Shown: positions 33,547 to 43,272 of the stretch, in pieces | How positions within the stretch are numbered: the stretch's first letter is position 1 | Layout: every line of letters starts with the position of its first letter | Source of the DNA: Igneacidithiobacillus copahuensis | GTDB lineage: Bacteria; Pseudomonadota; Gammaproteobacteria; Acidithiobacillales; Acidithiobacillaceae | Assembly (NCBI RefSeq): GCF_018854015.1 | Contig: NZ_JAAXYO010000066.1 | Coordinates: 1-64,000, forward strand | Length of the DNA: 64,000 nucleotides | Direction of reading: 5' to 3' | Notes under the pieces: generated by a model | Seen by the model: only the letters and a program-made list of their open reading frames with translations | Databases searched by the model: none | Told to the model about the DNA's origin: nothing | Program-made: the position numbers and the translations under genes

Positions 33547-34975
33547 AACCCTCGACCGTCTCCTCCCGGAATTGCAGCCAGCACGAGCCATTCCCATAAC
33601 CGGCATCGACAGTGACAGCCGCCGCTTGCCCAAAGGGGGGCTCTTTGTCGCTCTGGAGACCCGCCATGGACCCACGGCGCACTTTCTGCCCGAGGCCTGG
33701 CAGGCGGGCGCCGCCGCTGCCATCGTCGAGGCGGAACAGGAAGGGTTTCGCGACACCGAAGCCGGACCGCTCTGGTCGCGCCCCGATGCCCGCGCCCTCC
33801 TGGGGCTGGCTTTGCGGCGTCATTACTGCTGGGACGCGGACGCCGCCCCCCGGCTTATTGGCGTGACCGGGACCAATGGCAAGAGTAGTGTGACGCGGCT
33901 GATCGCCCAGCTGGCGCCAGCACCAGCGCAGATCATCGGCACCCTCGGCTATGGGCCGGTGGATGCGCTGCGGGCACTGCCCAACACCACCCCCGAAGCG
34001 GTCGAGTTATGGCGCCTGCTGGTCGCGGCGCGTGCTGCCGGGGCGCAGACGGTCAGTATGGAGGTTTCCTCCCACGCCCTTGCCCTGGGCCGGGTAGCTG
34101 CGGTCCCCTTCCACGTTGCGGTCTTCACCAACCTGACCCAGGATCACCTCGACTTTCACGGCGATATGGCGAGTTATGGGGCAGCCAAGGCGCGGCTCTT
34201 TCAGACGCCGGAACTGCAATACGCCGTCCTTAATGCCGATGATCCCTTCACTGCGCAACTGCGGCAAACCATCGCAACGCAGGTAAAGGTACTGGATTAT
34301 GGATTTGGCGCGGCTGCCATCCAGGTGCGCGACTACCATCCGGGGGCCAGCGGTACACTGCTGGAGCTGGATACACCCCAGGGCAGACGCCGCCTGCGCA
34401 GTCCTCTGCTCGGGCGCAGCAACACCTACAATCTGCTGGCAGCCCTGGCCTGCGCTGCAGCTCTCGGCTGGGAGATCGAAGACGAGCAGATTGCCCGCCT
34501 CAGCCTGCCGGTAGGACGTTACCAGTGCCTGCCGGCCGTACCGGGCAAGGCGCGGGTGATGATCGATTACGCTCACACCCCGGATGCCCTGGATGCCGTC
34601 CTGCAAGACCTGCGTGCCATTGCCAAGGGGAAGATCACGCTGGTCTTTGGTTGCGGCGGCGATCGCGATCGCAGCAAGCGTCCGCAGATGGGCGCCATTG
34701 CCGCGCGTCTGGCGGATCGGGTGATCGTCACCGACGACAACCCACGCATGGAAGACCCGGAACAAATCACCAACGAGATTCTGACCGGAATTCCGAGCGG
34801 TCGGGCGACCGTAGAACATGATCGGGCACGCGCCATCCAGCTGGCGATCGCCGATGCCCAGTCTGGCGACTGGGTACTGATCGCTGGCAAGGGTCACGAG
34901 AGCTATCAGGATCGCGGCGGTCAGAAACAGCCCTTCGCTGACGCGCAGCACGCAGAGGAGGCGTTACGTCAATGA
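33533..34975 (+). CDS. murE: UDP-MurNAc-L-Ala-D-Glu:meso-DAP ligase MurE
   Basis: The Mur ligase that adds the third residue of the stem peptide, 480 residues. ATP site: GVTGTNGKSSVTRL. Substrate region: NTTPEAVE and SMEVSSHALALGR. The DNPRMEDP motif indicates a preference for meso-diaminopimelate over lysine, as expected for a Gram-negative. The ATG at 33533 with aaggagcggg is chosen over earlier starts inside ftsI; the overlap is 14 bases. Confidence 0.95.
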   Translation: MSSTETLDRLLPELQPARAIPITGIDSDSRRLPKGGLFVALETRHGPTAHFLPEAWQAGAAAAIVEAEQEGFRDTEAGPLWSRPDARALLGLALRRHYCWDADAAPRLIGVTGTNGKSSVTRLIAQLAPAPAQIIGTLGYGPVDALRALPNTTPEAVELWRLLVAARAAGAQTVSMEVSSHALALGRVAAVPFHVAVFTNLTQDHLDFHGDMASYGAAKARLFQTPELQYAVLNADDPFTAQLRQTIATQVKVLDYGFGAAAIQVRDYHPGASGTLLELDTPQGRRRLRSPLLGRSNTYNLLAALACAAALGWEIEDEQIARLSLPVGRYQCLPAVPGKARVMIDYAHTPDALDAVLQDLRAIAKGKITLVFGCGGDRDRSKRPQMGAIAARLADRVIVTDDNPRMEDPEQITNEILTGIPSGRATVEHDRARAIQLAIADAQSGDWVLIAGKGHESYQDRGGQKQPFADAQHAEEALRQ

Positions 34976-36321
34976 TCGAGCTGAGTCTCCGGGAAGTCGC
35001 CAAGATCTGTCATGGGAAAACCCTCCCTGGTAGCCCGGCAGAACTGCGGATTCGCGGACTCAGTAGCGATAGCCGCAGCGCGCAACCCGACGCGCTCTTC
35101 GTTGCCCTCTCTGGGCCACATTTCGATGCCCATGACTTTGTTGCCCAGGCACGCAGCAACGGCGCCGCGGCCGTGCTCGTCAGCCGGGCGATGGCGGAGC
35201 CCGGGGTCTTGGTCACTGATACCCTGCAGGCGCTGCAAGACCTCGCCGCCGCCTGGCGCCAGCGTTGTCCCGCCAAGGTCATTGGCGTCACCGGTTCCTG
35301 CGGCAAGACCACGGTCAAGGAGATTCTGGCGGCAATCCTGCAGGAAACCGGTCACGGCATCGCCACCCAGGGCAACCTCAACAACCATATCGGCGTTCCC
35401 CTGACCCTGGCGCGCCTCAGTCAGACGGACCGCTACGCGGTAGTCGAAATGGGGATGAACCATGCCGGAGAGATTCGGGTGCTGAGCCGTCTGGCGGCAC
35501 CGGACCTGGTGCTCATCAACAATGCCGGAACGGCGCACCTCGAAAACCTGGGGACGGTAGAGGCCATCGCGGCGGCCAAGGGGGAAATCCTCGAGGGCTT
35601 GGGCCCCCACGGTATCGCCGTGCTCAATGGAGATGATCGCTTTTGTGAGGAATGGGCAGCGCAGGCGCCTGGAGAGGTCTGGCGTTTCAGTCTGGAAGAC
35701 CGGCCTGCGCGCGTTCGCGGCGCCTGGCAGGCGAGTGCGACGGGCGGAGAGATGCAGGTGCGGGCACCGCAGGGAACCTTTGATCTGCAGATTCCCCTGC
35801 CCGGCCGGCACAACGGCGCCAATGTCCTGGCGGCGGTTACTGCTGCCCTGGCCCTCGACACCCCGATCGCTGCCATTGTGCGTAGCGTCGCCCAGCTGCG
35901 CGGCGTCTCTGGGCGCCTGCAGTGGGTCGCGGGGCGGCAGGGCAGCCGTCTCCTGGACGACAGCTACAACGCCAACCCGGCGAGCCTGGAGGCAGCGATG
36001 CAGGTCCTGGCGCAGCAACCAGGTCGGCGTTTTCTGGTTTTAGGGGATATGGGCGAATTGGGCCCGGAGGCGCGCAGTTACCACGCCCAGGCGGGGAAAC
36101 GCCTGCGCGAACTGGGCATTGATGGGCTCTTCGCCACGGGCCCCCTGAGCGCGGCAGCAGTGGAGGCCTTCGGCCGCGGCGCCAGCCACTTTGCCGAGAT
36201 CGACGCCCTCGTTACCGCCCTGCAGCCAGTGCTGGCGGGCGATGTCACGGTGCTGGTAAAGGGTTCTCGTGCCGCTCATATGGAAAGGGTGGTTACGGCC
36301 CTGCGGCAGGAGGCTGGCTGA
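34972..36321 (+). CDS. murF: UDP-MurNAc-tripeptide:D-Ala-D-Ala ligase MurF
   Basis: The Mur ligase that completes the UDP-MurNAc pentapeptide, 449 residues. The N-terminal uridine-binding part has IRGLSSDSRSAQPDALFVAL, the ATP loop is GVTGSCGKTTVKEIL, and GNLNNHIGVPLTLA and LDDSYNANPASLEAAM are typical of MurF. The start overlaps the murE stop (ATGA). Confidence 0.95.
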   Translation: MIELSLREVAKICHGKTLPGSPAELRIRGLSSDSRSAQPDALFVALSGPHFDAHDFVAQARSNGAAAVLVSRAMAEPGVLVTDTLQALQDLAAAWRQRCPAKVIGVTGSCGKTTVKEILAAILQETGHGIATQGNLNNHIGVPLTLARLSQTDRYAVVEMGMNHAGEIRVLSRLAAPDLVLINNAGTAHLENLGTVEAIAAAKGEILEGLGPHGIAVLNGDDRFCEEWAAQAPGEVWRFSLEDRPARVRGAWQASATGGEMQVRAPQGTFDLQIPLPGRHNGANVLAAVTAALALDTPIAAIVRSVAQLRGVSGRLQWVAGRQGSRLLDDSYNANPASLEAAMQVLAQQPGRRFLVLGDMGELGPEARSYHAQAGKRLRELGIDGLFATGPLSAAAVEAFGRGASHFAEIDALVTALQPVLAGDVTVLVKGSRAAHMERVVTALRQEAG

Positions 36322-36322
36322 A

Positions 36323-37405
36323 ATGCTCTATTATCTCCTGCTCCAGCTGCAAGGCGTCTATCACGGCTTTCACGTCTTCTCTTACCTGACCCTGCGCGGG
36401 GTCTTGAGCATCCTCACCGCCCTGGTCTTGTCCCTGGGTCTGGGTCCCATCGTCATTTCCCGACTGCGCCAGTACAAGATTGGACAGATGGTGCGCAACG
36501 ACGGGCCGGAGACTCATCTCAGTAAACAAGGCACCCCGACCATGGGTGGGGCGCTGATTCTGCTGGTCGTACTGTTGACCACCTTCCTCTGGTCCGACCT
36601 CGGCAATCCCATGGTCTGGATTGCCATGCTGACGACTCTCGCCTTTGGCTTCGTGGGATTCATCGACGACTGGCGCAAGTTGCGCCGCAAAAACAGCAAG
36701 GGCCTCTCGGCGCGCGGCAAATATGGCCTGCAGTCGCTTTTCGCCATCGCTGCTGCCACGGCCCTGTATTTCTGGGGCCAGGGGAGTCTACCCCACAGCC
36801 TGATCGTGCCTTTCGTCCCACACGTACTGATTCCACTGGGCATCGGCTTCATCGTCTTCAGCTATTTCGTCATTGTCGGTACCTCCAATGCCGTCAACCT
36901 TACGGATGGTCTCGACGGACTCGCCATTGTCCCCACGGTGATGGTGGCTGGGGCTCTGGGCATCTTCAGTTATGTGGCAGGCAACGCGGTTTTCGCCAAC
37001 TATCTCGAGGTTCCCTTCGTCCCAGGTGCAGGCCAGTTGATCATCTTCTGCGGCGCGCTGGTGGGAGCAGGACTGGGCTTTCTCTGGTTCAATACCTATC
37101 CTGCCGAGGTCTTCATGGGCGATACCGGCGCCCTGGCCCTGGGAGCCGCCTTGGCCATCGTTGCCATCGTCGCCCGGCAGGAGTTGGTGCTGGTGATCAT
37201 GGGTGGGGTCTTCGTGGTCGAGACGCTATCGGTAATGATCCAGGTCGCATCTTTCCGCCTGACCGGCAAGCGCGTCTTCCGCATGGCGCCGCTCCATCAT
37301 CACTACGAAAAGAAAGGCTGGCCGGAACCGCGCGTTGCCGTCCGTTTCTGGATCATCACCGTGATCCTGGTGCTGATTGGCCTGTCGAGCTTGAAAATCC
37401 GATGA
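36323..37405 (+). CDS. mraY: Phospho-MurNAc-pentapeptide transferase MraY
   Basis: A ten-helix inner-membrane enzyme that moves phospho-MurNAc-pentapeptide onto undecaprenyl phosphate to give lipid I. It is 360 residues, the same as E. coli MraY. Catalytic motifs are FIDDWRK, NAVNLTDGLDGLA and the HHHYEKKGW loop. The ATG at 36323 lies one base after the murF stop. Confidence 0.95.
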   Translation: MLYYLLLQLQGVYHGFHVFSYLTLRGVLSILTALVLSLGLGPIVISRLRQYKIGQMVRNDGPETHLSKQGTPTMGGALILLVVLLTTFLWSDLGNPMVWIAMLTTLAFGFVGFIDDWRKLRRKNSKGLSARGKYGLQSLFAIAAATALYFWGQGSLPHSLIVPFVPHVLIPLGIGFIVFSYFVIVGTSNAVNLTDGLDGLAIVPTVMVAGALGIFSYVAGNAVFANYLEVPFVPGAGQLIIFCGALVGAGLGFLWFNTYPAEVFMGDTGALALGAALAIVAIVARQELVLVIMGGVFVVETLSVMIQVASFRLTGKRVFRMAPLHHHYEKKGWPEPRVAVRFWIITVILVLIGLSSLKIR

Positions 37406-38760
37406 AGAAGACCGACTGGCGAGCACGCAAGATGGCGATAGCAGGGGCGGGCAAGACTGGGGAATCCCTGCTCCGTTTTGCCTTGGCGCGAGGAGCGGAT
37501 TGCTCCTTGTGGGATACCCGCGCAACATTGGACGCGCAAGCCTGGCGGGAACGGTATCCTGGAGTCCAGATCCATTTTGGTGACTGGCCGGAAGATGCCT
37601 TTTTGCCGTATGAGCACGTGCTTTGCAGTCCGGGATTATCACCCCTGACCCCAGCCCTGGCGGCAGCGCGGCGCGCGGGGATTCCGCTCTGGGGCGATAT
37701 CGAGCTCTTCGCGCAAGAGGCGCAGGGGCCGGTCATCGCCATCACCGGCAGCAACGGCAAAAGCACCGTCACCACCCTGGTCGGCGAAATGGCGCGGGCA
37801 GCAGGGATGCAGGTGGCGGTGGGGGGGAACCTCGGCACCCCGGCCCTGGAGTTGCTGCTGCAGGAAGGAGGCACGGAGCCGGAACTCTACGTTCTCGAAC
37901 TGTCCAGCTTCCAGCTGGAATACTGTGAGAGCCTGCGCCCGCGTGCCGCGACCATCCTCAACATCAGCGCGGATCATCTGGACTGGCATGGCGATTTTGC
38001 CCGCTATGTCGCCGCCAAGTGGCGCATCGCTCGGTGCATGGGTGCTGGCGACACTCTGGTACTGCCTGGCCAGGATGCGGAGTTGCAAAGGCTTCCCAGC
38101 GAGTTTTCGACACAAGTCACAGTACGCCGTTTTGGGCCCGGTGCCGCAGGCGAGATTGTCGACGGGCAGATCGTCATCGACGGCAAGGTGCTCCTTCCCG
38201 TCAATGAACTCCGTATTCCCGGACGCCACAATCAGGAGAACGCCCTGGCCGCGACCTTGTTGGCACGCGCGGCAGGGATTCCGCAGGCGGCCATCCGACA
38301 GGCTTTGCAGAATTTCACTGGTCTGCCGCATCGCCTGCAGTGGGTGGCGACGGCAGATGGTGTCGACTATTTCGATGATTCGAAGGGCACCAATCTTGGC
38401 GCCAGTCTGCGCGCCATCGAGGCCCTTTCCGGCCCCTTGGTCCTGATCCTCGGCGGTGACGCCAAGGGTGCTGATCTCGAGCCTCTTACGGCAGCCTGTG
38501 TCGGACAGCGTGGCGCTGTGCTGCTGGGAAATTCGGAAGAGGAACTGGCCAGAATCCTGGCTGGCAAGCTGCCCATCCGGCGTACCGGGCGCAGCGGCAT
38601 GGCGGAATGCGTGCGGCAGGCCGCCGCCCTCGCCCGACCTGGAGATCAGGTACTGCTCTCGCCGGCCTGCGCCAGCCTCGATATGTTCCAGGACTATCAT
38701 GACCGCGGACAGCAGTTTGCCGCTGCCGTCCATGCCCTGGCAGGAGCTTCCCATGCATAA
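37402..38760 (+). CDS. murD: UDP-MurNAc-L-Ala:D-Glu ligase MurD
   Basis: The Mur ligase that adds D-glutamate, 452 residues. The N-terminal Rossmann-like part contains GAGKTGESLLRFAL. The ATP loop is AITGSNGKSTVTTLVGE, then NISADHLDWHGDFARYVAAK. The C-terminal domain has FDDSKGTNLGASL and LLSPACASLDMFQDYHDRG. It starts with ATGA overlapping mraY. Confidence 0.95.
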   Translation: MKKTDWRARKMAIAGAGKTGESLLRFALARGADCSLWDTRATLDAQAWRERYPGVQIHFGDWPEDAFLPYEHVLCSPGLSPLTPALAAARRAGIPLWGDIELFAQEAQGPVIAITGSNGKSTVTTLVGEMARAAGMQVAVGGNLGTPALELLLQEGGTEPELYVLELSSFQLEYCESLRPRAATILNISADHLDWHGDFARYVAAKWRIARCMGAGDTLVLPGQDAELQRLPSEFSTQVTVRRFGPGAAGEIVDGQIVIDGKVLLPVNELRIPGRHNQENALAATLLARAAGIPQAAIRQALQNFTGLPHRLQWVATADGVDYFDDSKGTNLGASLRAIEALSGPLVLILGGDAKGADLEPLTAACVGQRGAVLLGNSEEELARILAGKLPIRRTGRSGMAECVRQAAALARPGDQVLLSPACASLDMFQDYHDRGQQFAAAVHALAGASHA

Positions 38761-39934
38761 GCCGAGTTGGTGGTTGGCGGAAAACGGCAAAGCCGACACC
38801 GTATTGTGGTGGATCCTGATCATCCTGCTCTGTTTTGGCTTGGTGATGGTCTACTCGGCCAGCGCTCCGGTGGCCCAACAGGAAACCGGCAACCCACTGT
38901 TTTTTGCGGAACGGCAGGTGCTCTATGCCATCCTCGGACTCACTGGGATGTACTACATCAGCCGCGTCGAGCTGGAATTCTGGGAGCGGATGACCTTTCC
39001 GCTCATGGGCATCTCCCTCATTGCCCTGCTGGTGGTCTTTGTGCCGGTCATCGGCGTGGGGGTGAATGGTTCACACCGCTGGATCAATTTTCTGATCGTC
39101 CGCTTGCAACCCTCAGAGCTGCTGAAGTTTGCCCTGCTCCTGTTCATGTCCCGCTATGTGGTGCGCAAGGGCGAGCTGCTCGGCAGCGTCAAGGACGGCC
39201 TATGGCCGATCTTCATCCTGCTTTTTGTCCTCGGTGTACTGCTACTTTTACAACCGGATTTTGGCTCCTTCTTCATGGTCGTGGCGATCACCGGCACGTT
39301 GCTTTTCCTGGGTGGGTTGCCGATGCGCTACGTGCTCATTGCTGGCATCGCCTCCGGTGCGGCCCTGGGGGTACTTGCCGTATCTGCTCCCTATCGTCTT
39401 GCCCGCATTACCTCTTTTTCCAACCCCTGGGCCGATCCTTATGGCAGCGGCTTCCAGTTGGTGCAATCTCTGATTGCTTTTGGTCGCGGTGGTGTGTTTG
39501 GAGTGGGACTGGGCAACGGCATCATGAAGTATTTTTACCTGCCGGAGTCCTACACTGACTTCATCCCGGCGGTGATCGGCGAAGAACTCGGGATGATCGG
39601 TATCTGGGCCCTGATCTTCCTCTATGCGGTGGCCTGCTGGCGCATCTATCGCGTTGGTCGCCGCGCCGCCGCCGCCGGTGATGCCTTTTATGCCCTGTTC
39701 TGTTACGGCACCCTGATCTGGTTTGGTGGCGAGGCGGTGATGTCCCTGGGCGTAAACCTCGGGGCCCTGCCGACCAAGGGCTTTGCCCTGCCCTTGATCA
39801 GTTATGGCGGTAGCGCCCTGGTTTTCCTCTGCGCCACCTTGGGAGTGGTGCTCGCGGTGAGCCGCCGCTATCCGCCGCTGGCGAAAAAGGCGAAGGTGCA
39901 GCAAGTAAAGGCTGAGGAGGTGGCACATGGCTAG
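38753..39934 (+). CDS. ftsW: Septal peptidoglycan polymerase FtsW
   Basis: A SEDS-family glycosyltransferase with about ten membrane helices, 393 residues. The signature regions are NGSHRWINFLIVRLQPSELL, the QPDFGS segment, and GLGNGIMKYFYLPESYTDFI followed by LPLISYGGSALV. The catalytic Asp follows in the loop before EELGMIG. The ATG at 38753 with caggag lies inside the murD end (8-base overlap). It pairs with FtsI. Confidence 0.95.
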   Translation: MHKPSWWLAENGKADTVLWWILIILLCFGLVMVYSASAPVAQQETGNPLFFAERQVLYAILGLTGMYYISRVELEFWERMTFPLMGISLIALLVVFVPVIGVGVNGSHRWINFLIVRLQPSELLKFALLLFMSRYVVRKGELLGSVKDGLWPIFILLFVLGVLLLLQPDFGSFFMVVAITGTLLFLGGLPMRYVLIAGIASGAALGVLAVSAPYRLARITSFSNPWADPYGSGFQLVQSLIAFGRGGVFGVGLGNGIMKYFYLPESYTDFIPAVIGEELGMIGIWALIFLYAVACWRIYRVGRRAAAAGDAFYALFCYGTLIWFGGEAVMSLGVNLGALPTKGFALPLISYGGSALVFLCATLGVVLAVSRRYPPLAKKAKVQQVKAEEVAHG

Positions 39935-41000
39935 GGGCGTCGTCATCGCTGCCGGCGGTACCGGCGGACACATTTTCCCCGCCCTTTCCGTGGCGCAGGA
40001 GTTGCGTGCGCGAGGCGTCGCCGTCGACTGGATCGGCACGGCGCAGGGTATGGAACAGCGGCTGGTATCCGCCGCCGGCTATCCTCTCCACCAACTGGAC
40101 ATGCAGGGCCTGCGCGGAAAGGGATGGAAGCGTTGGCTGAGCGCACCCTGGCGCCTGGGGCGAGCGGTACTACAGGCGCGCAGGATCCTCCGCCAGTGCG
40201 GCGCCGAAGCGGTATTGGGCATGGGGGGCTACGTCTCGGCCCCTGCCGGGATTGCCGCCTGGAGCCTGGGCCAGCGCCTTTGCCTGCATGAGCAAAATGC
40301 CATTCCCGGACTCGCCAATCGATTGCTCGCGCCCCTGGCTACCCAGATTTTTGCCGGCTTTCCCGATACCGGGCTCAAGAAGGCCCGCTGGGTGGGTAAT
40401 CCGGTACGCGCGGAAATTGCCGCTTTACCCGCGCCAGCGCTACGCTTTGCGCAACATCAGGGCAAAGCGCGGATTCTGATCATGGGGGGCAGTCAGGGCG
40501 CCCAGGTGCTGAACGAGATCTGCGCCGCCACCCTGATCAAACTGCCGCCGGCGCAGCGGCCGGAAATCTGGCACCAATGCGGCAAGGCGCATCTGGAAAA
40601 GACCCAGGCAGCCTATGCTGCCGCAAATGTCCCGGCGCGGGTCGATGCCTTCATCGACGATATGGCCACGGCCCTCGCCTGGGCCGATCTGGCGATTTGC
40701 CGGGCCGGCGCGGCCACGGTGGCGGAGTTATGCGCCGCCGGCCTTGGCAGTCTGCTGATTCCCTTCCCCTTTGCCGTAGATGATCATCAGGCGGCCAATG
40801 CCCGCTTTCTGGAAGACGCCGGAGCCGGTCGCATGCTGCGTCAGGAGGGACTCGACGCGGCGCAATTGCACAGCATTCTGTTGCCACTGCTCGAGGATCC
40901 GTCACTGCGACTGCGCTGGGCCGAGGCGGCCCGCCGTCAGGCGCGGGTAAACGCCGCCCAAGATGTCGCCGATGCCTGCGGAGGAATTGCACATGCGTAA
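39927..41000 (+). CDS. murG: Lipid II synthase MurG
   Basis: A GT28 glycosyltransferase on the inner face of the membrane that adds GlcNAc to lipid I, 357 residues. The N-terminal loop is IAAGGTGGHIFPALSVAQEL, with GMGGYVSAPAGIAA and LHEQNAIPGLANRLL following. The UDP-GlcNAc side has MGGSQGAQVLNEI and CRAGAATVAELCAAGLGSLL. It overlaps ftsW by 8 bases. Confidence 0.95.
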   Translation: MARGVVIAAGGTGGHIFPALSVAQELRARGVAVDWIGTAQGMEQRLVSAAGYPLHQLDMQGLRGKGWKRWLSAPWRLGRAVLQARRILRQCGAEAVLGMGGYVSAPAGIAAWSLGQRLCLHEQNAIPGLANRLLAPLATQIFAGFPDTGLKKARWVGNPVRAEIAALPAPALRFAQHQGKARILIMGGSQGAQVLNEICAATLIKLPPAQRPEIWHQCGKAHLEKTQAAYAAANVPARVDAFIDDMATALAWADLAICRAGAATVAELCAAGLGSLLIPFPFAVDDHQAANARFLEDAGAGRMLRQEGLDAAQLHSILLPLLEDPSLRLRWAEAARRQARVNAAQDVADACGGIAHA

Positions 41001-42390
41001 CTGGGTGCGGCAAATCCATCTGGTGGGCATCGGCGGTGCCGGCATGCGCGGTATTGCCGAGGTCCTGCTCAATCTGGGCTACGCCGTCTCCGGCTCCGAT
41101 CTGCGTCCCGGCCCAGCGACTCTGCGCCTCAGCGATCTGGGCGCGAGCATCTTCAGTGGTCACGCGGCCGCCAATGTGCGCGGTTCGGATGTGGTGGTCG
41201 TCTCCTCCGCCATCCACGATGACAACCCCGAGATCGTCGCTGCGCGGGAACAGCGTATCCCCGTCATCCGTCGCGCGGAGATGCTGGCGGAGCTAATGCG
41301 CTTCAAGCAGGGGATCGCCATCGCTGGTACCCACGGCAAGACCACCACCACCAGTCTGGTGGCCAGCATCCTCGGGGCAGCAGGGCTGGACCCCACCTTT
41401 GTCATTGGCGGACGTCTGAAAAGTGCCGGAACCCACGCTGCTCTTGGCAGCGGTGAGTATCTGGTGGCGGAGGCGGACGAGTCCGATGCCTCATTTTTGT
41501 ACCTGTCTCCGGTAATGGCAGTGGTCACCAATATCGATGCTGACCACATGGAGACCTACGGCAATACCATGGGGCAATTGCGCGCCGCTTTCCTGCAGTT
41601 TCTGCAGCGTCTGCCGTTCTATGGCCTGGCGGTACTCTGTACTGATGAGCCCATGGTGCGCGGCTTGCTGCCGGAGTTGCGCACGCCGGTGCTGGGCTAT
41701 GGACTGGCCGAGGATAGTGACCTGCAGGCACGCAACATTCGCTATCGCGGTCTGGGTAGCGAGGTCGAGATCTGGCGCCGCGTGGATGGTCAGGCGGTGC
41801 ACTGGTTCGACCTGCAACTGAATATCCCCGGCGAGCATAATGTCCTCAATGCCCTGGCAGCCATTGGCATCGCCAGCAAGGTGGGAGTCAGCCAGGAAGT
41901 CATCGCCGAGGCCCTGGCTGGGTTCCGGGGGGTGGCCAGGCGCTTCGAGCTGCTCGGCGACTGGCAGGGGTACACCATTGTCGATGACTATGGTCATCAC
42001 CCGCGGGAACTGGCCGCCACCATCGCCGCGGCGCGCCGGATCTGGCCGCAACGCCCCTTGGTACTGCTCTTTCAGCCACATCGCTTTACCCGTACTCGAG
42101 ATCTCTTCGCCGATTTCGTGGAAGTTTTGGCGCAGGCCGACCGCAGTATCTTGCTCGATGTCTATGCGGCGGGAGAGGCCCCCATCAGCGGCGCCGACAG
42201 TGCCGGCCTGGTAGCCGCCCTGCAACAGCAGGGAGCCGATGCCATACATCTCCCCGGCGCCCTGCAGCAGCCAGCACAAATCCCGCTCCTGCTACCCGAG
42301 AATGCGGTGCTGCTCTGTATGGGAGCAGGGAATATCAGCCAGCTTGCCGGGGCTTGGGATGCGATTTTTGGCAAGGGGGCGCAGGCATGA
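40993..42390 (+). CDS. murC: UDP-MurNAc:L-alanine ligase MurC
   Basis: The first Mur ligase of the pathway, 465 residues. It opens HLVGIGGAGMRGIAEVLLNL; the ATP loop is IAGTHGKTTTTSLVASIL; ADESDASFLYLSP and DDYGHHPRELAATI are MurC hallmarks. The ATG at 40993 follows a good ggagg and overlaps the murG stop by 8 bases. Confidence 0.95.
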   Translation: MRNWVRQIHLVGIGGAGMRGIAEVLLNLGYAVSGSDLRPGPATLRLSDLGASIFSGHAAANVRGSDVVVVSSAIHDDNPEIVAAREQRIPVIRRAEMLAELMRFKQGIAIAGTHGKTTTTSLVASILGAAGLDPTFVIGGRLKSAGTHAALGSGEYLVAEADESDASFLYLSPVMAVVTNIDADHMETYGNTMGQLRAAFLQFLQRLPFYGLAVLCTDEPMVRGLLPELRTPVLGYGLAEDSDLQARNIRYRGLGSEVEIWRRVDGQAVHWFDLQLNIPGEHNVLNALAAIGIASKVGVSQEVIAEALAGFRGVARRFELLGDWQGYTIVDDYGHHPRELAATIAAARRIWPQRPLVLLFQPHRFTRTRDLFADFVEVLAQADRSILLDVYAAGEAPISGADSAGLVAALQQQGADAIHLPGALQQPAQIPLLLPENAVLLCMGAGNISQLAGAWDAIFGKGAQA

Positions 42391-43265
42391 TCGGTGGTCG
42401 TCTGCGTCTCGGTGAGTCTCTGGCACGCCATAGCAGCTGGCGGGTAGGGGGTACAGCAGAGCGTTTCTATATCCCCGACACCATAGAAGATCTGGTCGGC
42501 TATTTGCGGAATTTTTCCCACGGGCCGATCACCTGGCTGGGCCTCGGTAGCAACGTCCTGGTGCGCGACGCCGGCCTGCGCGGGACGGTCATCTGTCTTG
42601 CCCATGGACTGGATCAAATGACGATCGGCGAGCATAGCGAACTGGTTGCCGAGGCCGGGATTTCGGCGGTCAAACTCGCCCATTTCGCCGCCCGCAATGG
42701 TCTCGCCGGTGCGGAATTTCTCGCCGGGATTCCCGGCACCCTGGGCGGTTGTCTGGCCATGAATGCCGGTGCCCATGGGGGAGAAACCTGGCCCCTGGTG
42801 GAGTGGGTCGAACTGCTCCATCGCAACGGTGAGCTGGAGCGCCGTCCTGCAGCCGCGTTTCAGGTGGGCTATCGCTCCGTACGCGGCCAGGGCGATGCCT
42901 GCTTTGTGCGCGCCGGGCTGCGTCTATCCGCCGGAGAACCCGATGCACTGCGCGCTCAGCTGCGCGCCTGGCAGAGCCAGCGGGCGGCGACCCAGCCCCT
43001 GTCCTGGCCGAGTTGCGGCTCGGTCTTCCGCAATCCCCCTGGCGACCATGCGGCGCGTTTGATCGAGGCGGCAGGACTCAAGGGACGTCGCATCGGCGAT
43101 GCCGAAGTGAGCACGCAACACGCCAATTTCATTCTCAATCGCGGACAGGCGCGCGCACGGGAAATCGAGGGCTTGGTCATGGAAGTGCAGGAAACGGTGC
43201 GCCGTCGCTTCGGCGTTGTCTTGCAGCCAGAAATGCGTGTGCTGGGAGAAGATTTTGATGAATGA
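42387..43265 (+). CDS. murB: UDP-N-acetylenolpyruvoylglucosamine reductase MurB
   Basis: A FAD- and NADPH-dependent reductase that makes UDP-MurNAc, 292 residues. HSSWRVGGTAERFYIP, WLGLGSNVLVRDAGLRG and FLAGIPGTLGGCLAMNAGAH mark the FAD domain. CGSVFRNPPGDHAARLIEAA contains the Ser that protonates the intermediate. This is the type I (short-loop) form as in E. coli. It overlaps murC by ATGA. Confidence 0.94.
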   Translation: MIGGRLRLGESLARHSSWRVGGTAERFYIPDTIEDLVGYLRNFSHGPITWLGLGSNVLVRDAGLRGTVICLAHGLDQMTIGEHSELVAEAGISAVKLAHFAARNGLAGAEFLAGIPGTLGGCLAMNAGAHGGETWPLVEWVELLHRNGELERRPAAAFQVGYRSVRGQGDACFVRAGLRLSAGEPDALRAQLRAWQSQRAATQPLSWPSCGSVFRNPPGDHAARLIEAAGLKGRRIGDAEVSTQHANFILNRGQARAREIEGLVMEVQETVRRRFGVVLQPEMRVLGEDFDE

Positions 43266-43272
43266 GGACAGG